From Formosa sediminum (GTDB taxonomy: Bacteria; Bacteroidota; Bacteroidia; Flavobacteriales; Flavobacteriaceae): a DNA stretch of 64,000 nucleotides. A program made the position numbers and the translations under genes. This document shows, piece by piece, positions 19,148-27,675 of this stretch (its first letter is position 1; each line of letters opens with the position of its first letter). Under the pieces are notes generated by a model, which did no database searches, was not told the origin of the DNA, and worked only from the letters and a program-made list of their open reading frames with translations. The DNA lies in NCBI RefSeq assembly GCF_007197735.1, contig NZ_CP041637.1:992001-1056000 (forward strand). Direction: 5' to 3'.

Positions 19148-21839
19148 AGTAAATATTTTCAGTCAAGTAAAAATAATAGTTCTATTTGTTTTAATAGGCA
19201 GTTCCACTTACGCCCAAACTATAGAGCTCTCAGGCCAGGTTACAGATAGCCTGAATAATCCTTTAGAAAATGCAAATGTCTTAGTTATGCCTGAGTCCGA
19301 TGAGGCTTCGGTTAGTTTTGGTATAACTAATAAAGAGGGGACTTACAAAATAAAGCTTCAATCCAATCAATCCTATCAATTAACGATTAGTTATTTAGGT
19401 TTTAAACCATTAACTGTAGCGTTAAAGATTTCAGAAGAAACTAAAGTTGTTAGAAATTTTAGTTTAAGCGAAAATATAGATGTTTTAAATGAGGTTAATA
19501 TTGCATATACACCACCGATAACTGTAAAAAAGGATACTATTATTTACCTCACCGATAAGTTTGTAACAGGAGACGAGCGTAAGCTTAGAGAAGTGCTTAA
19601 AAAACTCCCGGGTATAGAAGTCGACAGAGACGGGAATGTGACGGCCAATGGTAAAAAAGTAACCAAAGTTATGGTCGAGAACAAAGCCTTTTTTAATGGC
19701 GGTAGTAAATTAGCTGTTAATAATATTCCTGCAGATGCCGTAGATAAGGTAGAAATTCTAGAAAACTATAGCGAAGTAGCTATGCTTAAAGGCTTGGAAG
19801 ATAGCGATAAAACGGCGATGAATATTACGTTAAAGGAAGACAAAAAAAAGTTTGTTTTTGGCGATATAGAAGCTGGTGGCGGTATAGAAGATAGATACCT
19901 TATGCATGCCGGTTTATTTTATTATAGTCCAGAAACTACCCTAAATCTTATTGGAGATTTAAATAATACAGGTTATAAAAGTTTTACGTTTAAAGATTAT
20001 ATGGAGTTCGAAGGTGGCGTTAGTAAGCTGTTAGACGACTCTAATAGCATCAGTAATTTACGAAATAGTGATTTATCTGCATTTATAAATAATCAAGATT
20101 TTAAAGCCAGTACAAATCAGTTTGGAGCTATAAATTTTAGGCAATCGATAGGCGAGGCAACAGATTTAAACGGCTATGTTATTGCTTCAAACAATAAAAC
20201 AGAAACAGAAATAGAAAGCGTTAATGCTTATTTAGATAATGAGAATCCGTTTACCGAAACACGTTTGTCTCAAAACCAGTCCAATAATCGGTTTTTAATA
20301 GGTAAAATCACCTTAGATTACGAGCCTAGTTTCGAAGAAGATTTGGCTTATACTAGTTTTATTAAACTGAGTGATAATGAAAGTGATGGATTAATTTTAA
20401 CTGAAAACCCAACACAAGATAACAGGGTGCAAACTTTAAATGCTTTAGAAGGTTTACAGCTTAAGCAGCAGCTAAGTTATAGTAGAAAACTATCTAAAAC
20501 ACATACCGGAACTTTAGAGGCTAGTTATATATTTCAGAACGAAAAACCGTTTACTAATTGGATAACGGATCGGGAAATTCTACAAGATGTTTTACCCTTA
20601 GAAACAGACAATTTATATAACATACAGCAAACAATACGTGCGAATACACATAGTTTTAATGCGATAGCTAAGGACTATTGGGAGCTTAATAATTTTAATC
20701 ATTTATACAGTAGTCTTGGTGTTAATTTAGCTTTCAGCGATTTTTATAGTCAGGATTTACAACAGCAAACAGATGGAACTATAAATCCTTTTTCAGATGC
20801 CGGTTTCAATAATGATTTTGGATATAATTTAATTGATACCTATTTGGGATTAGAATATAAATTTAGAATAGACAGAGTCACGTTTAAGCCAGCGGCCTAT
20901 TATCATTTTTATTTTTGGGAAACAGGACAAATTTCAGAACGTGCTACGCAACATAAAGGAGTGTTGTTGCCAAAATTGGATATAGATTACGAGATTAATA
21001 ATGGCCAGTCTTTACGTTTTAAATATGCTAAAAATACAGAATTTCCCACTATTCAAAACTTAGCGAATAGGTATATGTTATCTAGTTTTAACAGTGTGTT
21101 TAAAGGTAATGAAACTTTGCAAAATGCCTTGAATCACAGAATTTCGCTTAGTTATTACAGCTTTAGTTTATTTAAAAAAATGCATTTTAATGCGAGGGTA
21201 TCGTATACTAAAAAAGAATCTTTAATAAAGAATGTGACGCTGTTAGATGGGATAGATCAGTATAATTCAGTGGTATTATTTATGCAGCCGGAGAACGAAT
21301 TATTATTTTTTAGTGGAGTCTCTAAACAGATTCATAAGATACGGTATTCGCTAGAAGCTCAATTTAGTTATTCAGAATTTTATCAGATTTTAAATGCGGA
21401 AACGAATTTAAATCAATCTAAAGATATTTCTGGAGCGGTAGGTATAGAGACTGTATTTAAAAACTACCCTAATTTACTTTTGAAGTATAAAAAACAAGCC
21501 AATATCTATAACGGACTTGGAGATGAAACACGGTTTGCAAATGATAATATTCTAGTAGAATTATCGTATGACTTTTTAAATGATTTTATTTTTAAAACCG
21601 ATTATGATTACGATTTCTATCGGAATAATTCCGCGGATATAAAAAACAGATTCGATAATTTAAATGCTACTTTGTTTTACCAAAAAGAAGATCAACCTTG
21701 GGGTTTTGAACTTTCTGTATCTAATGCCTTCGATACAAAATTTAAACAGAGTAATAGCTTTTCTAGCTTTTTAATTTCGGATACGAAGACTTATGTGTTG
21801 CCTAGAATTATAATGTTTAAGGTTATTTATAAGCTCTAA
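19125..21839 (+). CDS. TonB-dependent receptor-like outer-membrane protein
   Basis: 904 codons with an open barrel-length frame. Order: signal peptide (ending STYAQ, about 31), a carboxypeptidase-like regulatory domain (about 32-120, VTDSLNNPLENANVLV), a plug domain (about 130-250, with LREVLKKLPGIEVDRDGNV), then a beta-barrel ending in IIMFKVIYKL with a terminal Leu. No ATG precedes the signal peptide: the frame can begin only at TTG (19125) or another rare codon, overlapping the broken GLPGLI gene. Expression is therefore uncertain and may depend on coupling. The transported substrate is unknown. Confidence 0.8.
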   Translation: MEAYLKTKVNIFSQVKIIVLFVLIGSSTYAQTIELSGQVTDSLNNPLENANVLVMPESDEASVSFGITNKEGTYKIKLQSNQSYQLTISYLGFKPLTVALKISEETKVVRNFSLSENIDVLNEVNIAYTPPITVKKDTIIYLTDKFVTGDERKLREVLKKLPGIEVDRDGNVTANGKKVTKVMVENKAFFNGGSKLAVNNIPADAVDKVEILENYSEVAMLKGLEDSDKTAMNITLKEDKKKFVFGDIEAGGGIEDRYLMHAGLFYYSPETTLNLIGDLNNTGYKSFTFKDYMEFEGGVSKLLDDSNSISNLRNSDLSAFINNQDFKASTNQFGAINFRQSIGEATDLNGYVIASNNKTETEIESVNAYLDNENPFTETRLSQNQSNNRFLIGKITLDYEPSFEEDLAYTSFIKLSDNESDGLILTENPTQDNRVQTLNALEGLQLKQQLSYSRKLSKTHTGTLEASYIFQNEKPFTNWITDREILQDVLPLETDNLYNIQQTIRANTHSFNAIAKDYWELNNFNHLYSSLGVNLAFSDFYSQDLQQQTDGTINPFSDAGFNNDFGYNLIDTYLGLEYKFRIDRVTFKPAAYYHFYFWETGQISERATQHKGVLLPKLDIDYEINNGQSLRFKYAKNTEFPTIQNLANRYMLSSFNSVFKGNETLQNALNHRISLSYYSFSLFKKMHFNARVSYTKKESLIKNVTLLDGIDQYNSVVLFMQPENELLFFSGVSKQIHKIRYSLEAQFSYSEFYQILNAETNLNQSKDISGAVGIETVFKNYPNLLLKYKKQANIYNGLGDETRFANDNILVELSYDFLNDFIFKTDYDYDFYRNNSADIKNRFDNLNATLFYQKEDQPWGFELSVSNAFDTKFKQSNSFSSFLISDTKTYVLPRIIMFKVIYKL

Positions 21840-21863
21840 TGGCTCTTACTTAGATAGGCCGTT

Positions 21864-21938
21864 TAATGTACCAATGTAATAATTTGGTGCTTTGAAATTT
21901 TACTTACATGTAGTTCTAATCTACGGCTTCACCCTAAA
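21864..21938. repeat. Right flank repeat of the GLPGLI island
   Basis: Partner of 15941-16015. It lies 25 bases after the receptor stop codon. The remaining bases up to lpxH hold no gene. Confidence 0.5.
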
Positions 21939-22095
21939 TTAGTTTCAAGGGCTCATAAGCGTATATAAATTTGAGTTTAATGAGAGATGCTGAAACGGGT
22001 TTAGCATGACGATTTAAGGAACTATTAGTGTAAATTGAAAAACACACGTCATTCTGATTTTAGTTTAAGGTCGTATGAGCGTGCGTGTATGCTAA

Positions 22096-22857
22096 TTAAT
22101 GCTCTTCCAATGTTTTTAAACGCATTTTTGTACCATCAAACTCACCATACGTATAATACCCAATCCAATCACCTAAATTAACGTACTTAGCGGTGTCGTT
22201 TAAAGAGATTTCCATTGGTAAATGGCGGTGGCCGAACACAAAATAATCGTAAGCTTTGGTTTCTAATTTGCGCTTGCAATATTGCACGAGCCACTCGTTG
22301 TCTTCGCCTAAAAATTTAGCATCCTCGTCGCCAGAAATCAGTTTGTTTTTAACCGACATATATTGGGCTAGTTTTACGCCAATATCGGGATGTAGCCAAC
22401 GAAATAACCATTTTGAGAACGGATTAGTAAAGACCTTTTTCATCCGTTTGTAGCCTTTGTCTCCAGGGCCTAAGCCGTCGCCGTGGCCAATTAAAAAGGT
22501 TTTATTGTTAAAGGTGAACTCTTGTGGTTTATGGTAAACGGGAATATTGAGTTCTTTTTCGAAATAATCGTTCATCCACAAATCGTGATTCCCTACAAAA
22601 AAGTAAATAGGGATTCCAGAATCGCGAATTTCGGCAAGTTTTCCTAAAGTTCTTACAAAGCCTTTTGGCACAACGGTTTTATATTCGAACCAAAAATCGA
22701 ATAAATCACCCAATAGAAATATGGCAGCTGCATCGTGCTTAATTTCGTCTAGCCACGCTACAAATTTTTTCTCTCGAGGAAGCGAATCTTCGGGTGTTGG
22801 TGCGCCTAAATGATTGTCTGACGAGAAGTATATTTTTTTGCCTTCTGGGATTTGCAT
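22096..22857 (-). CDS. lpxH: UDP-2,3-diacylglucosamine diphosphatase (LpxH-type)
   Basis: 253 residues of the calcineurin-like phosphoesterase fold. It hydrolyses UDP-2,3-diacylglucosamine to lipid X in lipid A synthesis at the inner membrane. Metal ligands are seen in FSSDNHLG (about 11-18; Asn replaces the usual Asp-x-His start), GDLFDFW, VGNHD, GHGDG and FGHRH. It is slightly longer than the E. coli enzyme, as is usual for Bacteroidota forms. The gene stands alone between the GLPGLI island and the pterin synthase. Confidence 0.9.
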   Translation of the reverse strand: MQIPEGKKIYFSSDNHLGAPTPEDSLPREKKFVAWLDEIKHDAAAIFLLGDLFDFWFEYKTVVPKGFVRTLGKLAEIRDSGIPIYFFVGNHDLWMNDYFEKELNIPVYHKPQEFTFNNKTFLIGHGDGLGPGDKGYKRMKKVFTNPFSKWLFRWLHPDIGVKLAQYMSVKNKLISGDEDAKFLGEDNEWLVQYCKRKLETKAYDYFVFGHRHLPMEISLNDTAKYVNLGDWIGYYTYGEFDGTKMRLKTLEEH

Positions 22858-22892
22858 GCTGTAAATATAAAAATTGTTCTTTGTTTGGTTCT

Positions 22893-22995
22893 GCGTTAAG
22901 GATTGAGCAATTGTTGGAGCTCTTTTTAATGTTTTTTTGCATTAAAAAAGCGACTTGCGAAAGCCTGACCTGTAGCGCAGCGTAGGGAAACGCCC
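22893..22995 (+). repeat. Structured intergenic element, copy C
   Basis: Same plan as 11654-11740: outer arms GCGTT (22893) and AACGC, a central hairpin TTTTTAATG/CATTAAAAA, then GACC, a longer second hairpin and GGGAAACGCCC. It fills the gap between two minus-strand genes and touches the stop codon of the pterin synthase gene by one base. Confidence 0.65.
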
Positions 22996-23447
22996 TATAA
23001 ATTATCGCTAGCGTACCATTCGGCAAAACTACTTTCTGTTTCTTGTAACCTTAACGAATGTAAAGTGATGTGTGTTGGTAAATACTGCTTAATTTTTTGT
23101 GCAAAATCGATAACCATCATTTCGCTGGTTGGCTGATAATCGACTAACAAAACGTTGTGGCCGCGATCGCTTAATTCTTTTGCCAACTCGACGTGTGGTG
23201 TGTTTTTGTTAAAAACGGTTGCATGATCGAAAACATCGACAATTTCTGATTTCACAATTTTTTTTAAATCGCCAAAATCTATAACCATTCCGTATTTTAC
23301 ATTGGTGTTGTCTGTAATGGGTTTGCCAATTACGGTAACCGAAAGTTTGTAACTGTGGCCGTGTACGTTTTTACATTTTCCGTCGTAGCCATAAAGGGCA
23401 TGTCCGGTTTCGAAAGTAAATTGTTTGGTAATTCGAATATTACTCAT
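22995..23447 (-). CDS. 6-carboxytetrahydropterin synthase / QueD family
   Basis: 150 residues from the ATG at 23447. A longer frame to 23519 exists, but MSNIRITKQF matches the usual family start. The zinc histidines are in FETGHALYG and NVHGHSY, and the catalytic cysteine is in GKCKNVHGH. FDHATVFN and QETESSFAEW supply the remaining active-site His and Glu. It is likely to act in queuosine precursor synthesis, converting dihydroneopterin triphosphate to 6-carboxytetrahydropterin. A pyruvoyl-tetrahydropterin synthase activity cannot be excluded. Confidence 0.92.
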   Translation of the reverse strand: MSNIRITKQFTFETGHALYGYDGKCKNVHGHSYKLSVTVIGKPITDNTNVKYGMVIDFGDLKKIVKSEIVDVFDHATVFNKNTPHVELAKELSDRGHNVLLVDYQPTSEMMVIDFAQKIKQYLPTHITLHSLRLQETESSFAEWYASDNL

Positions 23448-23588
23448 GATTTGATTTTTTAACAGTGCAAAGGTACCGAATTTGTAAAAGCAATTTGTTT
23501 TTAGATTACATTTGCGCACTTTTTATACGAAAAACAACTTAAGTTTTTAAAAGATAGAGGGTTAACTTAACATGAGCACACACTTTTA

Positions 23589-24230
23589 ATGAGCACGCTG
23601 TTTGAAGCGTTGGTTGATGCTGAGAATCCGTTATACGAAAGGATTATTGATAATCTTTTGACTCAGCAGTACAGTATTATTGACAATTTTTTTGATGCAG
23701 AAGAGGTTTTAGAGCTTAGGCAGTCTATTCGTGAAAAACATGAAGAGGATGCGTTTAAAAAGGCTGCTATTGGAAATCGTTTAAATGAAACGGTGATAAA
23801 ATCTATTCGAGGCGATGTGATTTTATGGATAGATGAGCAGTATGCAAATCATGCTGAAAGCTTATTTTTTAATAAAATTAATGCTTTAATATCGTACTTA
23901 AACAGAACCTGTTTTTTGGGTATTTTACATAAAGAATTTCACTATGCTATTTACCCCAAGGGGACGTTTTATAAACGCCATTTAGATACGTTCCAGAATG
24001 ATGACAGACGAAAACTTTCGTTTGTGTGTTATTTAAACGATGAAGATTGGCAACCCGAAAATGGTGGCGAATTGGTTATTTATACAACTGAGAATGGGGT
24101 TGAGGTCGAGCATAAAATTTATCCGTTTCCTGGCCGTGTTGTTATTTTTGAAAGCCAGGTTTTAGAGCACGAAGTAAAACCCGTAAATACAGAACGTTTA
24201 AGTATTACGGGCTGGTTAAAAACACGTTAG
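23589..24230 (+). CDS. 2-oxoglutarate/Fe(II)-dependent oxygenase
   Basis: 213 residues, with the prolyl-4-hydroxylase alpha-subunit fold. The iron ligands are the HLD of FYKRHLDTF (about 135-137) and the His of QVLEHEVKP, with the 2OG-binding Arg in NTERLSITGW. GGELVIY is the characteristic strand turn. Substrate unknown; it may hydroxylate a protein such as a ribosomal or elongation factor. It is divergently transcribed from the pterin synthase gene. Confidence 0.9.
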   Translation: MSTLFEALVDAENPLYERIIDNLLTQQYSIIDNFFDAEEVLELRQSIREKHEEDAFKKAAIGNRLNETVIKSIRGDVILWIDEQYANHAESLFFNKINALISYLNRTCFLGILHKEFHYAIYPKGTFYKRHLDTFQNDDRRKLSFVCYLNDEDWQPENGGELVIYTTENGVEVEHKIYPFPGRVVIFESQVLEHEVKPVNTERLSITGWLKTR

Positions 24231-24234
24231 CATT

Positions 24235-24336
24235 TTAGCGTCTGCCTTTATTGCGATTGTATACGTAAATAACGATTAATACAATGGCAAGGATTAGAAA
24301 TAGGCCGTTGCCACTTAAAAATTCTAATATATTCAT
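24235..24336 (-). CDS. 33-residue membrane protein
   Basis: An ATG at 24334-24336 to TAA at 24235-24237. A single membrane helix (LFLILAIVLIVIYVY) is followed by a basic tail RNKGRR, so the C-terminus should face the cytoplasm. Its ATG overlaps the stop of the next upstream gene (ATGA), which shows translational coupling and supports both as real genes. The tail-in membrane peptide could be a small regulatory subunit of a larger complex. Function unknown. Confidence 0.65.
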   Translation of the reverse strand: MNILEFLSGNGLFLILAIVLIVIYVYNRNKGRR

Positions 24337-24500
24337 AGGCTTTGGTTATTTTTTTTGTTGTAATAATACATGAGATAAGCTAAAATAACAAATACCACAA
24401 ATGGTATCATAGAGCCAATAAATACCCCGATTTCGTAATTGGAGTCGGGAGCATTCGCTATTTTTTCTTCTATGTTAAGGTCTTGAATTAGCGCAATCAT
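24333..24500 (-). CDS. 55-residue membrane protein
   Basis: ATG at 24498-24500. The N-terminal 25 residues are polar (IEEKIANAPDSNYEIG). They are followed by one membrane helix (FIGSMIPFVVFVILAYLMYYY) and a basic tail. Coupled by a 4-base overlap to the 33-residue protein gene. The pair resembles small subunits of membrane complexes, but no family is recognised. Confidence 0.65.
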   Translation of the reverse strand: MIALIQDLNIEEKIANAPDSNYEIGVFIGSMIPFVVFVILAYLMYYYNKKNNQSL

Positions 24501-24605
24501 GTTTTGTTGGGACTTGGAGTTTTATTCGTGGAGTAAATTTAGTTGAATGATAAGAAAGAACAATTAAAAATTGATTATTATTAATAGTAAAATATACCTA
24601 GATTT

Positions 24606-24796
24606 GTGTTATAGTTTGTTATAATTGGAGCCAAAGGAAAACCCTCCAGCTCCAGTAGAAAAGTCTATCGATTCATCTCTCGCCAGAGAGCGATCAACAT
24701 AAATACAAGTAAAATATACTTATCTTCAATCATTCTAAAATAGTTTTTAATTAAACATTTTCAAACCAGAAGGTCAGATTTCTGGTTTGTTTTTTT
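24606..24796 (+). ncRNA. Candidate small RNA with own terminator
   Basis: A box TAGATTTG at 24599-24606 precedes about 170 bases without a reading frame. The stretch contains hairpins GGAGC/GCTCC and CTCTC-gcca-GAGAG. It ends in an intrinsic terminator: CAAACCAGA (24762-24770) pairs with TCTGGTTTG (24781-24789), followed by seven T's. A -33 TTG is 25 bases from the box, longer than ideal. No known RNA family is recognised. The remaining 230 bases up to the MATE gene hold nothing visible. Confidence 0.4.
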
Positions 24797-25030
24797 GTTA
24801 GGCACTATACCTGTTAGGTAAATGTAAATACTAAAATTAAGATATAAGAATTGAGAAATTTAAATTGCTTTTTGGGATTAACTACTTGTGTTGATAATAT
24901 TTAAGAATATGTCTAAAAACTAGTTTTTTTGACCTTTTTAATATTATTTCACTATTATTTTATGGTATTTCACTTAATCTAAAGTTGATAAGTTTTTCCG
25001 CTATTTTTTAGAATAAAAAATAGCTCTTGA

Positions 25031-26353
25031 TTATTTAATAAAAAACAACTGTCTAAATTTTATAATTAAAGGGAATCCACGTGCCGCCATCCAAAGTGTA
25101 AAGGCTATAAAAATGGCGTATAATTTATAATTGTAATAATCGAATAGCAGTAAAGTGGGAATAAACACTAAAAAGGTAGAGGCGAGAAGCACATTTCTTA
25201 AATATTTCATTTTGCCTAAACCTTTAAACATACCATCAAAAATAAATGCTAGTGCACAAAGGGGTTGCATGGCGAGGACAATCCAGAACACATGGTAAAA
25301 AGCGTCTAAAACTTCGGGTTGCTTTGTGAATATGCGTCCGATTGGTTCGTAAAACAGCCAACCAATTCCTGCTAAAAACAAACCTGTTAAAATACCCAAA
25401 ACAATAAGTTTGTTACTTAGTTTTATTAGTAAATCTGGACGTTTAGCACCAAATAATTTTCCGGAAAGTATATTTCCTGCACTTGCAAAACCATCAATTA
25501 AAAAGGCGCCTAAAAACCAAATATTAATGGCAATGGTGTAGGCTGCGATATAGTTTTTTCCGTAACCGGTAGCGTAGGAACTTGCAAAATATAAGGCGGT
25601 GTTTAAGGCTAATGTTCTAATAAATAAATTGAGAATCATGAGTAAAAAATTCTTGATTTCTTTATTAAACGGTAAGGTGAGTTTTAATGGGATATCTGTT
25701 TTTTTATACAAAAAATAGGTAGACAAAATAGCCATTATTAATTGTGCAAAAACACTTGCATATGCGGCACCTTGTATGTGCATGGCAGGAATATAGCCTT
25801 GGATTCCGTAAACGAGGATAAAGTCTAACGCTATATTAGATACCGAACCTATAATAGCAATAATCATAGGGTAATAGGTGTTTTGTAGACCGCGAAAGGC
25901 TCCAAAAACAGCAAATGTAAAAAGGGTAAACGGGAATCCAAATACCCTAATTTTGTAGTAATCTTGTGCGTAGTCCAGAATTAAACCCGAGGCATTATAG
26001 AGTTTAAAAATAGACTGGGCTAAAGGGTAAGTTATTAAAATAATTACAATGCTTAACGAGGTAATTAAAAATATGGCTTGTGCCGGAAGGTTTTTAACAG
26101 TGTCTAATTTATTTGCTCCAACAGATTGCGATATAATGGCAGAAATGGCACTGCGGCTTTGCCCTAATACCCAAATTAGCATGGATATAAATGTACCCAC
26201 AATACCAACAGCGGCCAAAGCTTCGGTAGGATGCAGGTTAACGTTTCCAATAATAGCTGTATCGGTTATTGATAATATAGGTTCGCTAATACCTGCAATA
26301 ATTGCAGGAACAGCTAATTTATTTATGTGTTTTAACGCTATTGATGATTCCAA
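25031..26353 (-). CDS. MATE family efflux transporter
   Basis: 440 residues with twelve hydrophobic helices, typical of multidrug and toxin extrusion antiporters. The N-terminal half contains VPAIIAGISEPILSITDTAIIGN, a DinF-branch form in which the usual TM1 proline-containing start is kept. The second half repeats the fold from about 235 (LMILNLFIRTLALNT). Substrates are likely drugs, dyes or other organic cations, exchanged for Na+ or H+. It lies alone on the minus strand. Confidence 0.92.
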   Translation of the reverse strand: MESSIALKHINKLAVPAIIAGISEPILSITDTAIIGNVNLHPTEALAAVGIVGTFISMLIWVLGQSRSAISAIISQSVGANKLDTVKNLPAQAIFLITSLSIVIILITYPLAQSIFKLYNASGLILDYAQDYYKIRVFGFPFTLFTFAVFGAFRGLQNTYYPMIIAIIGSVSNIALDFILVYGIQGYIPAMHIQGAAYASVFAQLIMAILSTYFLYKKTDIPLKLTLPFNKEIKNFLLMILNLFIRTLALNTALYFASSYATGYGKNYIAAYTIAINIWFLGAFLIDGFASAGNILSGKLFGAKRPDLLIKLSNKLIVLGILTGLFLAGIGWLFYEPIGRIFTKQPEVLDAFYHVFWIVLAMQPLCALAFIFDGMFKGLGKMKYLRNVLLASTFLVFIPTLLLFDYYNYKLYAIFIAFTLWMAARGFPLIIKFRQLFFIK

Positions 26354-26482
26354 AAGGAGTAATTTGTAATTTTAAAGTTGCTAAGGTCGTATTTTTATCT
26401 AAGTTTAGATTTAATTTTATTTTAAAGATTTTGAATTTGTTTAATGAGTATTTTTATATTTTTTTGATTGATAGATTTAAAT

Positions 26483-27277
26483 ATGAAAAACATATTAGTG
26501 CCTGTTGGAAATTCTAAAAATGCAGCAAGTCATTTACAATATGTAATGGATTTTGCACGAGCATTTGGCGCACGAGTATATGTTGTACGTGTGTATCATT
26601 TAAAACTTAACCCAGGAACTTTCGTAAAGATAGATCAGGTATTAGAGCAAGAAAATTTGGCTTATATAGATGATTTATTGACACATGTAAATTGCGAGAA
26701 TGTAGAGGTTATTGTTAAAGTATTTAAAGGAAAATTAGTTAATATCTTAGAGTTAATTTGTAATACGATTACTGTTGATCTTATGTTGATTGAGCCAAAA
26801 ATGAACATAATGAGAACAGAAGTTTTTTTATGTAAAATTTCAGGAGAAATCATTAAAAAGACCAGTATACCAACAGTAATTGTACCTGAAGGATATGAGT
26901 TTAAGTCTATTTTAAATATTTTAATAGCTATAAAATCTGCAATTATAAGGAAAGAGAGTGCATTGTTTCCATTACTACATGTGCAGCGTACATTTAATTC
27001 GGTTGTAAATTTGTTGTTAGTAAAAACTCCGTTTTATACCGATGGTGATTTTGTAGTAAATAAAGTGTTACAAACTGTAGTGAGTGAAACTGTTTTTACA
27101 GAACAAGCAACTACTTTTAAAGGTGTTTTAGAGTATTATAATGATTATACTCCAGATATGCTTTGTGTTTTTAGACGTAAACGTGGATTTTTTAATAAGA
27201 TGTGGGAAAAAAATGTAATTTTGAAAAAAGATTTTTACAGTCATATTCCCGTTTTGGTTTTAAAAGGTGTAAAATAA
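26483..27277 (+). CDS. Universal stress protein family protein
   Basis: 264 residues from the ATG at 26483; an upstream TTG would add only five residues. The N-terminal half is a UspA domain (KNILVPVGNSKNAASHLQYVMDFA). A second, more divergent Usp-like half follows from about 145 (SILNILIAIKSAI). The ATP motif G-x2-G-x9-G(S/T) is not obvious, so nucleotide binding is uncertain. It is a two-domain Usp, as is common in flavobacteria. The tRNA-Ala gene begins seven bases after the stop codon. Confidence 0.85.
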   Translation: MKNILVPVGNSKNAASHLQYVMDFARAFGARVYVVRVYHLKLNPGTFVKIDQVLEQENLAYIDDLLTHVNCENVEVIVKVFKGKLVNILELICNTITVDLMLIEPKMNIMRTEVFLCKISGEIIKKTSIPTVIVPEGYEFKSILNILIAIKSAIIRKESALFPLLHVQRTFNSVVNLLLVKTPFYTDGDFVVNKVLQTVVSETVFTEQATTFKGVLEYYNDYTPDMLCVFRRKRGFFNKMWEKNVILKKDFYSHIPVLVLKGVK

Positions 27278-27283
27278 ATGTTT

Positions 27284-27357
27284 GGGGATGTAGCTCAGTT
27301 GGCTAGAGTGCTTGACTGGCAGTCAAGAGGTCGTGGGTTCGAGCCCCATCTTCTCCA
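27284..27357 (+). tRNA. tRNA-Ala (anticodon GGC)
   Basis: Cloverleaf arms: acceptor GGGGATG with CTTCTCC, D-arm GCTC/GAGT, anticodon arm CTTGA/TCAAG with loop CTGGCAG (anticodon GGC) and T-arm GTGGG/CCCAT. The third acceptor pair is G-U, the alanine identity mark. One T-T mismatch occurs at pair 6. Discriminator A at 27357; CCA is not encoded. Confidence 0.95.
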
Positions 27358-27368
27358 CTAGTGTTTAT

Positions 27369-27397
27369 AAGGGTTTCAAGAAATTGAAGCCTTTTTT
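27369..27397 (+). terminator. Terminator after tRNA-Ala
   Basis: AAGGGTTTCAA and TTGAAGCCTT form a stem around GAAA, followed by a T-run. It ends the universal stress protein/tRNA transcript. Confidence 0.7.
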
Positions 27398-27411
27398 GTC
27401 TTAACAAAATA

Positions 27412-27443
27412 AAATCCCGTTGAAGGATATTTCAACGGGGTTT
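27412..27443 (-). terminator. Terminator, probably for the minus-strand fragment
   Basis: 13-bp stem (27412-27424 with 27431-27443), one G-T pair, 6-base loop, A-rich on the left side. It lies 22 bases from the end of the small reading frame at 27466. Confidence 0.65.
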
Positions 27444-27465
27444 ATTTTAATTAAATTATTTACAA

Positions 27466-27675
27466 CTAATTCACAATAAGTCTTTTTGTTGTAGTTTGAT
27501 TACTTGTACTAAAAATGTAAACAATATAAGTTCCGCTAGGAATTCTAGAAAGATCTATTGTTATTTTTCTAGCGTTATTATCAGCTGTCTTTATTGGGAA
27601 ATCTTGAATTAATCTTCCACTCGTATAAAAAAATGTCTCTTTCTTTTGTAAGTCACCTATACTTTTTTGTTCCAT
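27466..27675 (-). pseudogene. Orphan T9SS type A sorting-domain-like fragment
   Basis: 69 codons. The C-terminal 45 residues (about ITIDLSRIPSGTYIVYIF through TKRLIVN) match the end of T9SS type A C-terminal sorting domains: a Leu-S-x-L/I-P-x-G-x-Y core and a final K-x-L-I-V strand. There is no cargo domain and no signal peptide. An in-frame stop lies a few codons upstream of the ATG. It is best read as the surviving 3' end of a lost secreted-protein gene. A real tiny protein is less likely. Confidence 0.5.

Noticed and set aside
22739-23026. Minus-strand frame of 95 codons between lpxH and the pterin synthase
   Set aside because: It overlaps the ends of both genes and structured element C; no coding features.
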